DNA of 64,000 nt from Capnocytophaga periodontitidis (GTDB lineage: Bacteria; Bacteroidota; Bacteroidia; Flavobacteriales; Flavobacteriaceae). The stretch's first letter is position 1, and every line of letters starts with the position of its first letter. Under the pieces are notes generated by a model. The model was not told the DNA's origin. It worked only from the letters and a program-made list of their open reading frames with translations, and made no database searches. The DNA lies in contig NZ_JAEFDB010000006.1 of NCBI RefSeq assembly GCF_016126015.1, positions 1 to 64,000 of the forward strand. Direction: 5' to 3'. A program made the position numbers and the translations under genes. Below are positions 54,049 through 62,405 of this stretch, piece after piece.

Positions 54049-55062
54049 CTATTGTTTGATCTTAATTCTTACATACTTACAAGATTTATCTGGCTTATCG
54101 TATTGATAACTACCAGAGAGATCCATTGCCACATACAAACACCCGTCTTTGCTAAAGAAAGTAGGTCGTTTTTTATCATTCTCGTATGCTACCCAATAGC
54201 GAATTCCTGCTACTGCCACAAGCTCAATTTTAAAAGGTTCTTTACTGAGAACTTTATATAGCGCAATAGCTGTAGGACCTCCCATTTCTGTCTCCCCAAG
54301 AGTAATGATATACTTTCCATTGGGCGAAAGGTAAGGATAACTATCTATTTCTGTTTTATGACCTGTTCTTTTGTCTATAAAAAATTTATCCCACGTTTCG
54401 TCATAAGTCCCTGCTATAAGGTATTGGTGTATAGGCTTCATATCACCCAAATATTCATATTCTTCCCTATCTGCCTCTGGTTTTAGTGCTGAATCCTTAA
54501 ACTCAACAAGAGTATCTCTACAAGGTAGTGTTAGAATCCACTTTTCCTTCTTAATAGAAAAAGTATCCTTCACCAAAGGGAAGTATCCATTTTTCTTTGC
54601 TTTTTGATATTCTTCGTAAGAAATCAAATCAATCGTAAAATATTTGGAAAGAGTAATCCCTTTTTCTTCTTCTATAGTGCCATCTTCTTGCTTCTTACCT
54701 ATTAAATAAACATCTTCTAAGCCTTCCTTAAAACGGATATCCTCATAGTTTCCCATATCTTCCTTGCGAAGATACCAATTCCTATTGCTTTTTATCTTAT
54801 AGAAATGCTCTGATTCTGCTTCTATCTCAAGGAGATCCCCAAAAGAGTTTAATCTGTCTTTAGGTTCACTATGAATATCAGGTTCTGTATATTGCATAGT
54901 TTTAGGATTTATCACATACAACTCCTTCTGCACTGGCACAAACACTTCTTCTTGTTGTTGCTTTTCCTCTACTATAGCACTTTCCCCTGCCGGCTGTTGC
55001 CCTTGAAAGAGGTTACAACCAGTAGATAATAATACCAAAAAGAATATGATAAAGTGTTTCAT
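54049..55062 (-). CDS. Tandem-family lipoprotein (member 4, first in transcript)
   Basis: A 337-residue lipoprotein (lipobox LLSTGCNLF). It has an SH3-like segment (ELYVINPKTMQYTEPDIHSEPKDRLNSFGDLLEIEAESEHFYKI) and the common C-terminal domain, ending CKYVRIKIKQ. It is the first gene of the minus-strand array 55062-50757 and lies after the AATTCGTCATTCGT repeat. No exact promoter box is seen. Confidence 0.78.
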   Translation of the reverse strand: MKHFIIFFLVLLSTGCNLFQGQQPAGESAIVEEKQQQEEVFVPVQKELYVINPKTMQYTEPDIHSEPKDRLNSFGDLLEIEAESEHFYKIKSNRNWYLRKEDMGNYEDIRFKEGLEDVYLIGKKQEDGTIEEEKGITLSKYFTIDLISYEEYQKAKKNGYFPLVKDTFSIKKEKWILTLPCRDTLVEFKDSALKPEADREEYEYLGDMKPIHQYLIAGTYDETWDKFFIDKRTGHKTEIDSYPYLSPNGKYIITLGETEMGGPTAIALYKVLSKEPFKIELVAVAGIRYWVAYENDKKRPTFFSKDGCLYVAMDLSGSYQYDKPDKSCKYVRIKIKQ

Positions 55063-55127
55063 TAGTTGTTATTTGTAATTCGTCATTCGTCATTCGTAAC
55101 TCGTCATTCGTAACTCGTAACTCGTCA
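55063..55127. repeat. ATTCGTCATTCGTAACTCGT tandem repeat
   Basis: About seven degenerate 7-8-nt units (ATTCGTC, ATTCGTA, ACTCGTC, ACTCGTA) fill the gap between the lipoprotein array and DPP11. The same unit accompanies promoters at 46426-46457 and 63849-63893. Confidence 0.8.
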
Positions 55128-57275
55128 TTATTTCACCAGTTTCATTTCGTTTAACAGATATCCTGCTCCAGCGTATTTATCTATAATGAAAAGCACATAG
55201 CGTATATCTACCATTATGTTGCGACATATTTTAGGATCGTAGTGAATATCACTCATTGTGCCCTCCCATACGCGGTCGAAATTAAGACCAATGAGGTTGC
55301 CTTGCGCATCAATAGCAGGACTTCCTGAGTTTCCTCCTGTGGTGTGATTGGTCGCTATAAAGCACACGGGCATTTTGCCATTAACGCCATAAATGCCATA
55401 ATCTTTTTTCTCGTAGAGTTCACGCAATTTAGCAGGTACATCAAACTCGTAATCGTTCGGTACATATTTTTCCATTACTCCATCTAAATAGGTCATATAA
55501 TCATAAGTTACAGCATCTAAAGGTGAATAGCCCGCTACCTTGCCATAAGTAACACGCAAGGTGCTATTAGCATCGGGGAAGATGCGGTCTTGAGGTTTAG
55601 AAAACTCTAAAATAGCTTTCATATAGGTGCGTTGTAGAGCTGTAATTTCATCATCTAAGTTTTGATAAGTAGGTATTACAGTTTCGTAGAAATGAGAGAT
55701 GATTTGCTCTACAAACTGCACTCCCACATCGTTTTTGAGGCGTTTTTCAAAAGCGTCGTCAGAAAGATTGAGCACTTTGTCCATTTCGGCTTTAGAGGCT
55801 AAAAACGATTCTTTGTAGAGTTTATCAGCCAAAGAGTGTGCGTCAAATTGCTGAAGATTAGGAGATAGCAAGGCTTTAGGCATTGTTTTAGCGTAGTAGT
55901 TAATCGCTTGTTCAAACACAGCTTTATCTACATTGAGGTCGTAGTTTTTAAATACAGTTTCAAAGTTGTTTAAAAGGTTTTTCTTGCAATTAGCGAACGA
56001 TTGAGTGCCTTTTTCGCGTAGTGCATTGCGAAGTTGGAGTATTTTGTAACCATTGGCAATCAGATCGATATTGCGCATAGCGAGTTCCGAGTATAGGTCG
56101 GCTGCTAAAGCGTAATCTTGAATTTGAGCGTATTTTTCAGCAAATTGAGGTAGAATATGTCCATATTCAGCAGTTTTACCGCGTTTTTCAACTTCTTTTA
56201 TGAATTTTTGTTCTTGAGCGCGTTTGATAGCTACAGCGTTCGATTTTTTCAAACCTTGAGTTTCGCCTATCCATTTTTTCCAATAGTTAGCAACACTGGC
56301 ATATTTAGAGGCATATTTTATTTTAATTTCGGAATTGGAGCGCATAAATGCGTCTTGTGTTTTAAGTACCACATCGCGAATGCCTATTTTAGCAGGGTTG
56401 AGTACATTTACAATTTGCTCCACAGCAACTGCTGGGAGGTATTCTTCAGTGCGACCAGGATAACCAAAAACCATTGTAAAATCACCTGCTTTCACACCTT
56501 TGAGCGAGATAGGGAAGAAGTATTTAGGGCGATAGGGCACATTGTCTTTGGAGTACTCGGCAGGACGATTGTTCTTATCAGCGTAGACACGGAAGAGAGA
56601 AAAATCACCCGTATGGCGAGGCCACACCCAATTATCGGTATCTGAACCGAATTTGCCAATAGCTGAAGGGGGAGCGCCTACCAAACGTACATCTTTAAAG
56701 GTTTCAACTACAAAAAGGATATATTGGTTACCCTCATAGAATGCACGAATGCGGTTTTCTTGCCAACTTTCTTTAGGTGAGTTTTGTACCAAAGAGGCTA
56801 TATTGCGTTCAATTTGGGCATTGCGAAGAGTTTCATCTTTGAGGTTTTGTGTATCGGCAAGTACTTTTTTAGTTACATCTTCAATACGAACGATAAAAGT
56901 AACTTCTAAATTCTTGTTAGGCAACTCTTCCGATAGGTTTTTAGCCCAAAAACCATCTGTGAGATAATCATTTTGTACCGAAGAATGTGCTTGTATTTGT
57001 CCGTAACCACAATGGTGATTGGTGAGCAGAAGTCCCTGATTAGAAATCATTTCAGCAGTACACCCCCCATTGAAGTGGGGCACAGCATCTTTCAAACTCG
57101 ATTTGTTGATGTTATAAATATCGCTTACCGACATTTTCATTCCTAAGGATTTCATTTCCTTGGCATTCATACCTTCAAGAAGAGAAGGAATCCACATACC
57201 ACCTTGCTGAGCTGTTAAGGTAAGAGGTAAGAGATAAGAGATAAGAAGTAGTAGAATGAGGTTAATTTTTCTCAT
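55128..57275 (-). CDS. dpp11: S46 dipeptidyl peptidase, DPP11 type (Asp/Glu-specific)
   Basis: A 715-residue periplasmic S46 serine peptidase. His of the triad in TNHHCGYG (87-88), Asp in the SDTDNWVWPRHTGDF region, Ser650 in TGGNSGSP. The specificity residue eighteen positions after the Ser is Arg668 (LIGLNFDRVWEGTMSD), as in DPP11, which removes X-Asp/Glu dipeptides; DPP7 has Gly there. It has a signal peptide encoded by TAAGAG-type repeat DNA. It supplies dipeptides from host protein, important in asaccharolytic oral bacteria. Confidence 0.92.
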   Translation of the reverse strand: MRKINLILLLLISYLLPLTLTAQQGGMWIPSLLEGMNAKEMKSLGMKMSVSDIYNINKSSLKDAVPHFNGGCTAEMISNQGLLLTNHHCGYGQIQAHSSVQNDYLTDGFWAKNLSEELPNKNLEVTFIVRIEDVTKKVLADTQNLKDETLRNAQIERNIASLVQNSPKESWQENRIRAFYEGNQYILFVVETFKDVRLVGAPPSAIGKFGSDTDNWVWPRHTGDFSLFRVYADKNNRPAEYSKDNVPYRPKYFFPISLKGVKAGDFTMVFGYPGRTEEYLPAVAVEQIVNVLNPAKIGIRDVVLKTQDAFMRSNSEIKIKYASKYASVANYWKKWIGETQGLKKSNAVAIKRAQEQKFIKEVEKRGKTAEYGHILPQFAEKYAQIQDYALAADLYSELAMRNIDLIANGYKILQLRNALREKGTQSFANCKKNLLNNFETVFKNYDLNVDKAVFEQAINYYAKTMPKALLSPNLQQFDAHSLADKLYKESFLASKAEMDKVLNLSDDAFEKRLKNDVGVQFVEQIISHFYETVIPTYQNLDDEITALQRTYMKAILEFSKPQDRIFPDANSTLRVTYGKVAGYSPLDAVTYDYMTYLDGVMEKYVPNDYEFDVPAKLRELYEKKDYGIYGVNGKMPVCFIATNHTTGGNSGSPAIDAQGNLIGLNFDRVWEGTMSDIHYDPKICRNIMVDIRYVLFIIDKYAGAGYLLNEMKLVK
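57216..57250. repeat. TAAGAG-type repeat inside the DPP11 signal-peptide coding region
   Basis: Plus-strand units GGTAAGA, GGTAAGA, GATAAGA, GATAAGA, AGTAG, like those at 50704-50733 and 9550-9593. Read on the minus strand they encode LLLLISYLLPLTLTAQ, the hydrophobic core of the signal peptide. Confidence 0.75.
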
Positions 57276-57296
57276 AGTGTTGATTTAATTAAAGTG

Positions 57297-57304
57297 CAAA
57301 TATA
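57297..57304 (-). promoter_or_regulatory. -7 box of DPP11
   Basis: TATATTTG on the minus strand, 22 nt before the ATG at 57275. No TTG lies at the usual 19-20 nt spacing. Confidence 0.45.
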
Positions 57305-57346
57305 GGGAATATTTTTCTAATAAATAACTAATTGACAAATTATTTG

Positions 57347-57354
57347 TACTTTTG
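57347..57354 (+). promoter_or_regulatory. -7 box of dgt
   Basis: TACTTTTG, preceded by AATTATTTG as in the promoter at 15510-15539, with no TTG at standard spacing. It lies 56 nt before the ATG at 57410. Confidence 0.5.
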
Positions 57355-57409
57355 CCGATTGAACACTACACGTATTATTTTTTAATTGTCAATCGTTAAT
57401 CAAAAAAAT

Positions 57410-58753
57410 ATGATTTGGGAAAAATTACTTTCGTTGAATAAATATGGCGATACAACACCACGACCTCGCCTCAAAGAGGACGAAACACGTCTCAGCTTTG
57501 ATATGGACTACGATCGTGTGGTCTTTTCAAGTGCTTTTCGCAGTTTGCAGGACAAAACACAAGTAATTCCGCTTTCTAAAACAGGTTTTGTGCATACTCG
57601 CCTCACTCACAGTATAGAGGTGTCGGTAGTAGGACGTAGTTTAGGGCGTGCCGTGGGGAAACATTTGCTCACCAAATACCCTCATTTGCGCGAATTAGGC
57701 TATCAAACTAATGATTTTGGGGCTATTATTGCAGCGGCAGCCGTAGCTCACGATATTGGCAACCCACCTTTTGGGCATAGTGGCGAAAAGGCAATAGGCG
57801 AGTTCTTTCAGTTTAAAAAAGGAACAGCCATCAAGCACTTGCTTACCGATGCCGAGTATGCCGATTTGTGTAATTTCGAGGGGAATGCCAATGGTTTTAG
57901 GATTCTCAACGAAACGCGCTTAGGAGTAGAGGGTGGTTTGCGCCTTACGTATGCTACCTTGGGAGCTTTTACTAAATATCCTAAAGAATCATTGCCCATA
58001 CGCCCAACCAATAGAATAGCTGATAAAAAGTATGGATTCTTTCAAGGCGATAAAGTTTTCTTCAAAGAAGTAGCAGATACTTTAGGACTCAAATCAAATA
58101 GTGAAGCTGGTGAATTGCGTTATGCGCGCCATCCGTTGGCTTTCTTGGTAGAGGCTGCCGATGATATTTGCTATACTATTATCGATTTTGAAGATGGTAT
58201 CAACTTGGGGCTCATCAGCGAAGAAGTAGCTTTAGAATACTTGGGAGCGATTATTGATAATCGTATCAACACTCAAAAATACAGCAAGTTGCAAACAAAA
58301 GAAGAGCGCATTGCCTATTTACGTGCGGTCTCCATCGGAGCATTGGTGCAAGATGCTACCGATATTTTCTTACAAAACGAAGAGACTATCCTCGCTGGCA
58401 ATTTTCATCAATCCTTATTATACAATAGTAAATACCGTCACCAAATCACCGATGTAATCGATTGCAGTGTAGAACACATCTATCAATCGGATGAAGTAGT
58501 AGAGAAAGAAGTATCGGGTTATGTGATTTTACAGCATCTATTAGACATCTTTTTTACAGCAATTATCAATCGTGAGAATGGACGAGAAACCTCATTTGAT
58601 AAACTTTTGCTCAAAAAACTACCTGAAAAATACCGCAAAGAGGGGACGATATACGACAAAGTGATGGGTATTACCTGCTATGTAGCGAGCCTTACCGATA
58701 GCAATGCACTCGAATTGCACTTAAAAACTGCCAGTCGCACCTCAAATATGTGA
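57410..58753 (+). CDS. dgt: Deoxyguanosinetriphosphate triphosphohydrolase-like protein
   Basis: A 447-residue HD-domain protein. FVHTRLTHSIEV gives His67, AHDIGNPPFGH gives the His114-Asp115 pair; a later Asp lies near 255 in EAADDICYTIIDFEDG. The family splits dNTPs, mainly dGTP, into deoxynucleoside and triphosphate. I choose ATG 57410 (MIWEKLLSL) rather than TTG 57386, because MxWxxLLsxxRyG is the family's usual start. A tRNA-Asp gene follows. Confidence 0.92.
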   Translation: MIWEKLLSLNKYGDTTPRPRLKEDETRLSFDMDYDRVVFSSAFRSLQDKTQVIPLSKTGFVHTRLTHSIEVSVVGRSLGRAVGKHLLTKYPHLRELGYQTNDFGAIIAAAAVAHDIGNPPFGHSGEKAIGEFFQFKKGTAIKHLLTDAEYADLCNFEGNANGFRILNETRLGVEGGLRLTYATLGAFTKYPKESLPIRPTNRIADKKYGFFQGDKVFFKEVADTLGLKSNSEAGELRYARHPLAFLVEAADDICYTIIDFEDGINLGLISEEVALEYLGAIIDNRINTQKYSKLQTKEERIAYLRAVSIGALVQDATDIFLQNEETILAGNFHQSLLYNSKYRHQITDVIDCSVEHIYQSDEVVEKEVSGYVILQHLLDIFFTAIINRENGRETSFDKLLLKKLPEKYRKEGTIYDKVMGITCYVASLTDSNALELHLKTASRTSNM

Positions 58754-58826
58754 TAATACAAAACGTTCATTATCAGTAATATTTGAAAAAAGTTTTAAAA
58801 AAAATAAAAAAAAGTCTCCAAAAAAT

Positions 58827-58856
58827 TTGCAGGTATTGAAAATAGTTGTACTTTTG
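58827..58856 (+). promoter_or_regulatory. Strong promoter of tRNA-Asp
   Basis: TTG (58827-58829), 19 nt, TACTTTTG (58849-58856), then CAACCGCA. Closely similar to the tRNA-Glu promoter at 19227-19256. Confidence 0.75.
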
Positions 58857-58898
58857 CAACCGCAATGAAGAAATGAATTGCACAATTTATTGATAAAT

Positions 58899-58972
58899 GG
58901 TCTGGTAGTTCAGCTGGTTAGAATACATGCCTGTCACGCATGGGGTCGCGGGTTCGAGTCCCGTCCAGACCG
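58899..58972 (+). tRNA. tRNA-Asp (GUC)
   Basis: A 74-nt cloverleaf: acceptor GGTCTGG/CCAGACC, anticodon stem CATGC/GCATG around loop CTGTCAC (anticodon GTC), T-arm CGGG-TTCGAGT-CCCG, discriminator G. CCA is not encoded. Confidence 0.96.
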
Positions 58973-58998
58973 CTTCATAAGATTTAGTTGTGTTGTTT

Positions 58999-59072
58999 TG
59001 TGTAAATATTTTTACACGGGTTTATAGTAAACCAATGAAAGCTTTCCTTTCTCCAAGGAGAGCTTTTCTTAT
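58999..59072 (+). terminator. Three hairpins ending in a terminator after tRNA-Asp
   Basis: In order: GTGTAAA-TATT-TTTACAC (about 59000-59017), GGTTTA-TAG-TAAACC (about 59019-59033), and AAAGCTTTCCTT-TCTCC-AAGGAGAGCTTTT (59038-59066) followed by CTTATTTT. The last is a plausible Rho-independent terminator. Confidence 0.65.
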
Positions 59073-59123
59073 TTTAACATCAATACATCAAAAATTAGCA
59101 AATTAGAAAATTGAAAAACAGCC

Positions 59124-59138
59124 GGTGCGGATCGCACC
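59124..59138. repeat. GC-rich hairpin GGTGCG-GAT-CGCACC before the HAD gene
   Basis: A 6-bp perfect stem with a 3-nt loop ends 10 nt before ATG 59149. It is unusually GC-rich for this DNA and could hinder initiation or be a trace of a mobile palindrome. Confidence 0.5.
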
Positions 59139-59148
59139 AAATTATAAT

Positions 59149-59937
59149 ATGATCAAGCTCATTGTTTCCGACATAGATGGTACTTTGGTGAATAACCAAA
59201 AGGAAATCCCTAATAGTTTTTGGGATGTGTTCAAAACTATTGAACAGAAAGGTATTCTTTTTTGTGCAGCAAGTGGCAGACAGTTGCAGAGTTTGCACGA
59301 ACTCTTTGCGCCTATCAAAGAGCGCATTGCCTATGCTCCCGATAATGGCGCATCGCTCATCTATCAGGGAAAAACGCTTTTTGAGCGACCTATCGCTTTT
59401 ACTTCTTTCTTTCCTATCTTGCGCACTTGTAACGAAATTCAGCAGATAGGCGTAGCCCTTTGCGGCAAGAAGAGTGCTTATATAAAAACCGATGATGAGT
59501 GGATTTTTGATGAGATTGCTCGTCATTATCCTGCTCATACTCGTGTAACCGATTTTGTAGCTATCGATGACGAAATTTTTAAAATAACCGTCTGTGACAG
59601 AGGTATTTCTCGCCTCAATTCCTTTCAGTATCTTAAAAAATATGCTAATGAGTTTAATGTAGTGGTATCGGGTGAGATATGGCTGGATATCACGGGTAAA
59701 GATGTGAATAAAGGTGATGCTATTGCGCACTTGCAATCACAACTGAACATCACTCCTGATGAAACTGTAGTATTTGGCGACCATTTAAACGATGTAGAGC
59801 TCATTCAGCGCGCTACTTATAGTTATGCAATGCTCAATGCGCAAGAGGAACTCAAAGCACTTGCAAACTATGTAACCGAATATGACAACAATCACGCAGG
59901 TGTAGTGCGTACCCTCGAAAAATTATTGCAATCATAA
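59149..59937 (+). CDS. HAD-family phosphatase, Cof type
   Basis: A 262-residue HAD hydrolase. Motif I is SDIDGTLV (Asp8 nucleophile, Asp10), motif II CAASGR near 44, motif III Lys in GKDVNKGDAI near 187, motif IV GDHLNDVELIQRA near 213. It has a C2B cap. It dephosphorylates small phosphorylated metabolites such as sugar phosphates or flavins; the substrate is not known. I use ATG 59149 rather than GTG 59125, because the latter lies inside the GC-rich hairpin. The thioesterase starts 18 nt downstream. Confidence 0.85.
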   Translation: MIKLIVSDIDGTLVNNQKEIPNSFWDVFKTIEQKGILFCAASGRQLQSLHELFAPIKERIAYAPDNGASLIYQGKTLFERPIAFTSFFPILRTCNEIQQIGVALCGKKSAYIKTDDEWIFDEIARHYPAHTRVTDFVAIDDEIFKITVCDRGISRLNSFQYLKKYANEFNVVVSGEIWLDITGKDVNKGDAIAHLQSQLNITPDETVVFGDHLNDVELIQRATYSYAMLNAQEELKALANYVTEYDNNHAGVVRTLEKLLQS

Positions 59938-59955
59938 ACCTAAAAATATATTACA

Positions 59956-60720
59956 ATGGACTACAATAAAACAATTTTCACCGAAACCTATAAAGTGCGT
60001 AGCACTCAAGTGAATTTAAACAATCAGTTAGGACTATATGGGCTATTAGGAATGCTCCAAGATATCGCTGCCGAGCACGCTGCTTATTTAGGATTCGGTT
60101 ACAAACAATTAGTGCAAAAAGGATTCTTCTGGGCACTAATTCAGCAAAAACTCAAAATGAACTACTGGCCTCAATGGAATGAACGTATCACTGTGAAAAC
60201 TTGGTCATTACCAGTACAAGGGGTCTATGCTTTCCGCGAGTTTGAACTCTATTACAACGACCAAAAAATAGGCGAATGTGCTAGCACTTGGATTACAATG
60301 GACATAGCCACCCGCCGCCCTATAGAACTTACTGAACAACAAGAAATTTTCCACCCGCGTACCGATGGAGGTCTTAATTTTCGCACTGAACGCATTGCGT
60401 TACCTGATGATATGCAACAAGTTAATCAATTCAAGGTACGTGTGAGTGACCTTGATATGAATGCTCACGTGAACAATGTGAAATACACTCAGTGGGCATT
60501 GGATATGATGACTGAACGCAACCACCGTGAGTTTACAATCAAAGAGTACGATATCAACTTCCTTTCCGAAACTTTTATGGGCGATGAAATGCAAGGATTT
60601 AAGAGCAAAGGTAGATATTTAGACGATGCTCATAATTTAGTAGAACTTTATCACTATGCTCAAAAAATTGGGGCTTCTAAACCTGCTTTTATCTCGCATT
60701 GGATAGCTGAAAGAATTTAA
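59956..60720 (+). CDS. Acyl-ACP thioesterase
   Basis: A 254-residue double hot-dog protein of the FatA/FatB-like bacterial family. The catalytic segment is VSDLDMNAHVNNVKYTQW with Asp, Asn and His; the first half has GMLQDIAAEHAAYLGFGY and the typical RITVKTWSLP...FREFELYY. It releases free fatty acids from acyl-ACP. It is joined to the HAD gene by 18 nt and to the GH110 gene by 15 nt, so it is probably one transcript. Confidence 0.88.
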   Translation: MDYNKTIFTETYKVRSTQVNLNNQLGLYGLLGMLQDIAAEHAAYLGFGYKQLVQKGFFWALIQQKLKMNYWPQWNERITVKTWSLPVQGVYAFREFELYYNDQKIGECASTWITMDIATRRPIELTEQQEIFHPRTDGGLNFRTERIALPDDMQQVNQFKVRVSDLDMNAHVNNVKYTQWALDMMTERNHREFTIKEYDINFLSETFMGDEMQGFKSKGRYLDDAHNLVELYHYAQKIGASKPAFISHWIAERI

Positions 60721-60735
60721 AACAAAACAATAAAT

Positions 60736-62376
60736 ATGAAACCAGCTATTATTATCACCCTCACTGCCTTGCTTTTAGGCTCTTGCCAAAGCGTACATTA
60801 TCTTCCTACAACAACTCATTATACTCTCAATCAAACAGTTGATAAAGAGTTGTACATCTCCAATCACGACCAAACTAACCCTAAAAAAGTGGCGTTCTAC
60901 TACGAAAATCTGCACAATGTAGTCATTGATGGAAAGGGGCAAAAATTAGTGTTTCACGGTACGATTTTGCCTTTTGTAGTGAAAAACTGTAGCAATCTCA
61001 CCCTTCGCAACTTCTCAATAGATTTTGCAACACCTTACCTCAGACAGTTACAAATTACCGAAGTAGATAGCTTGCACAATAGTGTAAAGGCGCAACTCTA
61101 CCCTCAAGGAAACTACAAAATTGAGAATGAAAAACTCTACTTCATAGGTGAAGATTATCAGGAAATGCCTTTTGGAGGAATGGTTTTCTCCCCAGATAAA
61201 CACTTAGCCTACCGCCGTGCTGATGTTCCTTTTTCACCTACCAAAATAGTTGAACTTGCTCCTAACGAATTTTATATAGAGGGAATGGGCAAATCGCCTT
61301 TTCTACAAGTAGGCGAGCGCTTTGTGTTGCGCACTTATTCCCGACCTACACCTGCTATTTTTGTAACCGAAAGCAAAAATATAACTCTTGAGAATATCAC
61401 AGTACACAATGTGCAAGGGATGGGACTATTGGCTCAACTCACTGAAAATATGACTCTTGATAAGTTTCGAGTAGCAATAGAGGAGAGGAGTGAACGTTTT
61501 TTCACTACTCAAGCCGATGCTACCCATTTTTCAGCTTGTAAAGGAAAAATACGCTCAGTAAATGGTTTGTATGAAGGTATGGCTGATGATGCTATCAATG
61601 TACACGGCACTTACTTGAAAGTCATTACTCGTGAGAATGATTATACTATCAAAGCGCAATATATGCACCCTCAATCGTGGGGATTTCTTTGGGGAGAAGT
61701 GGGTGACCAAGTGCAATTTGTCGCTGCTAAAACAATGGAAACTATAGGTGATAAAACTTATAAAATTTACCAAATAAAATCTGTTGATAAACCTACTGAA
61801 GTAGGAGCTAAAATATTTGAAATCACTTTTGATAAGCCTTTACCTGCTGAGGTAACCCCCGATACGCCTTGTGGGGTAGAAAATCTTACTTGTACGCCTA
61901 AAGTGCTTTTTAAAAACAACATAGTGCGCAACAATCGGGCACGAGGGGCACTTTTTAGTACCCCTAAAAAAGTAGTATGCAGTAACAATCTATTCGATCA
62001 TACTCACGGGGCAGCAATCTTGCTCTGTGGTGATTGCAATGGTTGGTACGAAACGGGCGCTTGTCGTAATGTGAGTATCAAAAACAATCGTTTTATAAAT
62101 GCACTTACTGCCAATTATCAGTTTACGAATGCTATTATCTCTATCTACCCCGAAATCCCTAATTTAGAGGCACAACAAAAATATTTTCACTCTAATATAC
62201 GCATTGAAAACAACCTCTTTGAAACTTTTGACGAACCTATTCTTTATGCTAAATCAGTAGAAAATCTTATCTATCGCAATAATAAGATTATCAAAAATGA
62301 GGACTTCAAACCCTTTCATTGGAATAAAGAACGCTTTAAGTTGGAACGTGCTAAAAATGTAAAGATACAGGATTAG
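60736..62376 (+). CDS. GH110-like alpha-1,3-galactosidase lipoprotein
   Basis: A 546-residue lipoprotein (lipobox LLLGSCQS, Cys17) with a right-handed parallel beta-helix over about 55-520: repeated short strands such as NLTLRNFSI, NITLENITVHN and NVSIKNNRF. The conserved QADATHFSACKG (Asp261) and GMADDAINVHGTYLK (Asp284-Asp285) resemble the GH110 exo-alpha-1,3-galactosidases of Bacteroides, which remove the blood-group-B or Galalpha1-3 epitope. Surface location fits mucin foraging with the following GH20 enzyme. Exact linkage specificity is inferred. Confidence 0.78.
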   Translation: MKPAIIITLTALLLGSCQSVHYLPTTTHYTLNQTVDKELYISNHDQTNPKKVAFYYENLHNVVIDGKGQKLVFHGTILPFVVKNCSNLTLRNFSIDFATPYLRQLQITEVDSLHNSVKAQLYPQGNYKIENEKLYFIGEDYQEMPFGGMVFSPDKHLAYRRADVPFSPTKIVELAPNEFYIEGMGKSPFLQVGERFVLRTYSRPTPAIFVTESKNITLENITVHNVQGMGLLAQLTENMTLDKFRVAIEERSERFFTTQADATHFSACKGKIRSVNGLYEGMADDAINVHGTYLKVITRENDYTIKAQYMHPQSWGFLWGEVGDQVQFVAAKTMETIGDKTYKIYQIKSVDKPTEVGAKIFEITFDKPLPAEVTPDTPCGVENLTCTPKVLFKNNIVRNNRARGALFSTPKKVVCSNNLFDHTHGAAILLCGDCNGWYETGACRNVSIKNNRFINALTANYQFTNAIISIYPEIPNLEAQQKYFHSNIRIENNLFETFDEPILYAKSVENLIYRNNKIIKNEDFKPFHWNKERFKLERAKNVKIQD

Positions 62377-62405
62377 AGAATTAGAAAATTAACAAATCTA
62401 TTATT

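Noticed and set aside
55063-55127. CRISPR array or direct-repeat locus
   Set aside because: Units are 7-8 nt, contiguous and degenerate, with no spacers. No cas genes are in the window.
59125-59148. GTG start for the HAD phosphatase
   Set aside because: It is inside the GC-rich hairpin at 59124-59138; ATG 59149 gives the normal N-terminus leading to SDIDGT.
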